From NCBI RefSeq assembly GCF_007744675.1, contig NZ_CP036269.1, positions 4,939,546 through 5,003,545 on the forward strand: DNA of 64,000 nucleotides. Direction: 5' to 3'. The notes below the pieces were generated by a model. That model saw nothing but the letters and a program-made list of their open reading frames with translations, did no database searches and was not told the DNA's origin. Of the stretch, positions 63,826-64,000 are shown one piece after another. The position numbers were made by a program, and so were the translations under genes. Every line of letters starts with the position of its first letter. The stretch's first letter is position 1. Source of the DNA: Gimesia alba. GTDB taxonomy: Bacteria; Planctomycetota; Planctomycetia; Planctomycetales; Planctomycetaceae.

Positions 63826-64000
63826 CTATTCTGCAGAGGACTTGTCAAATGCCTCCTGGACCAATTGGATCTCATGATTTTCGTGTTCCCGGAGATCGGC
63901 GAGTAACGTTTCAAATTCCTGTAACGCGGCGTTCCAGTTTTCAAATGGTGGTTCCGGGTGCTTGAGACGCGAGATAAAATCATCAATCTGACATAAGATC
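63826..64000 (-). CDS. C-terminal end of a hemerythrin-like protein (start outside window)
   Basis: The frame is open from the window edge to TAG at 63826-63828. The visible 57 residues include QIDDFISRLKHPEPPFENW, LQEFETLLADLREHENHEIQ and LVQEAFDKSSAE. The EHENHE helix near the C-terminus resembles the last helix of hemerythrin/HHE cation-binding proteins, which hold a di-iron site. Assignment is tentative because the earlier metal-binding helices lie outside the window. Confidence 0.5.
   Translation of the reverse strand, partial: ILCQIDDFISRLKHPEPPFENWNAALQEFETLLADLREHENHEIQLVQEAFDKSSAE

Noticed and set aside
1-64000. Search for tRNA, rRNA, CRISPR arrays, insertion sequences, toxin-antitoxin and defence genes
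   Set aside because: No cloverleaf-like segment, spaced repeats, transposase, integrase or defence-type gene was recognised by eye.

Overview
The window is ordinary chromosome of a planctomycete, most likely a Gimesia (formerly Planctomyces)-like marine species. The evidence is the density of family-specific genes. These include two loci of Planctomycetes-type cytochrome / DUF1549 / DUF1553 proteins paired with DUF1501 proteins, an ECF sigma factor overlapping a FecR-LamG protein, a 3-keto-disaccharide hydrolase-like (DUF1080) protein, a sulfatase, a PVC-type cytochrome with a beta-propeller, and a formyltransferase/hydrolase subunit of tetrahydromethanopterin-linked C1 metabolism. I saw no tRNA, rRNA, CRISPR array, insertion sequence or phage gene.

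Layout. 1-3154 (minus strand): a ketoacyl-ACP synthase, an acyl carrier protein and a CrtI-like FAD oxidoreductase cut by the window edge; together they look like a small specialised lipid or polyketide locus. 3.6-18.6 kb: ECF sigma and FecR-LamG genes lead into two secreted cytochrome/DUF1501 loci, with a PAS-AraC regulator between them. 18.6-23.0 kb (minus): a Tat-exported protein and a propeller-HEAT-cytochrome c protein. 23.4-27.1 kb: a three-gene ribose-type sugar ABC importer. 27.1-30.4 kb: an FmdB-like small protein, FhcA, an LCIB-type carbonic anhydrase candidate and a Mog/MoaB-type molybdopterin enzyme. 30.4-31.6 kb: a TatD-type hydrolase and a small helical protein. 32.1-36.9 kb (minus): an operon combining a ZnuA-like metal-binding lipoprotein with a MacB/FtsX-type ABC transporter and an unknown membrane protein. 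37.1-38.5 kb: two overlapping membrane protein genes. 38.6-39.4 kb: argB. 40-42.7 kb: a conserved hypothetical and a second MacB-like ABC pair. 43-45 kb: a J-domain chaperone, a small membrane protein, rnpA and yidD. 45-50 kb: a lipoprotein, UspA, a 2Fe-2S ferredoxin, a terpene-cyclase-fold protein and a histone-deacetylase-family protein. 50-58.8 kb: a HEAT-like exported protein, an enolase-superfamily enzyme, a leucine-rich-repeat lipoprotein, a glycosyltransferase, a diguanylate cyclase, a DUF1080 protein and an unknown. 58.9-60.2 kb: an aromatic-amino-acid leader peptide, a terminator and DAHP synthase. 60.2-64 kb: a sugar isomerase-like protein, a sulfatase, a zinc alcohol dehydrogenase and the end of a hemerythrin-like gene.

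The most striking find is at 58936-59160. A 44-codon open frame in which 14 residues are Phe, Tyr or Trp is followed by a strong intrinsic terminator and then the gene for the first enzyme of aromatic amino acid synthesis. Three short segments can pair in the mutually exclusive 1:2, 2:3, 3:4 pattern of classical ribosome-mediated attenuation. Next in interest are the carbonic anhydrase / FhcA / Mog neighbourhood, the hybrid zinc-binding-protein / MacB-type operon, and the KAS-ACP-CrtI trio, which resembles gene sets proposed for unusual lipids in anammox planctomycetes.
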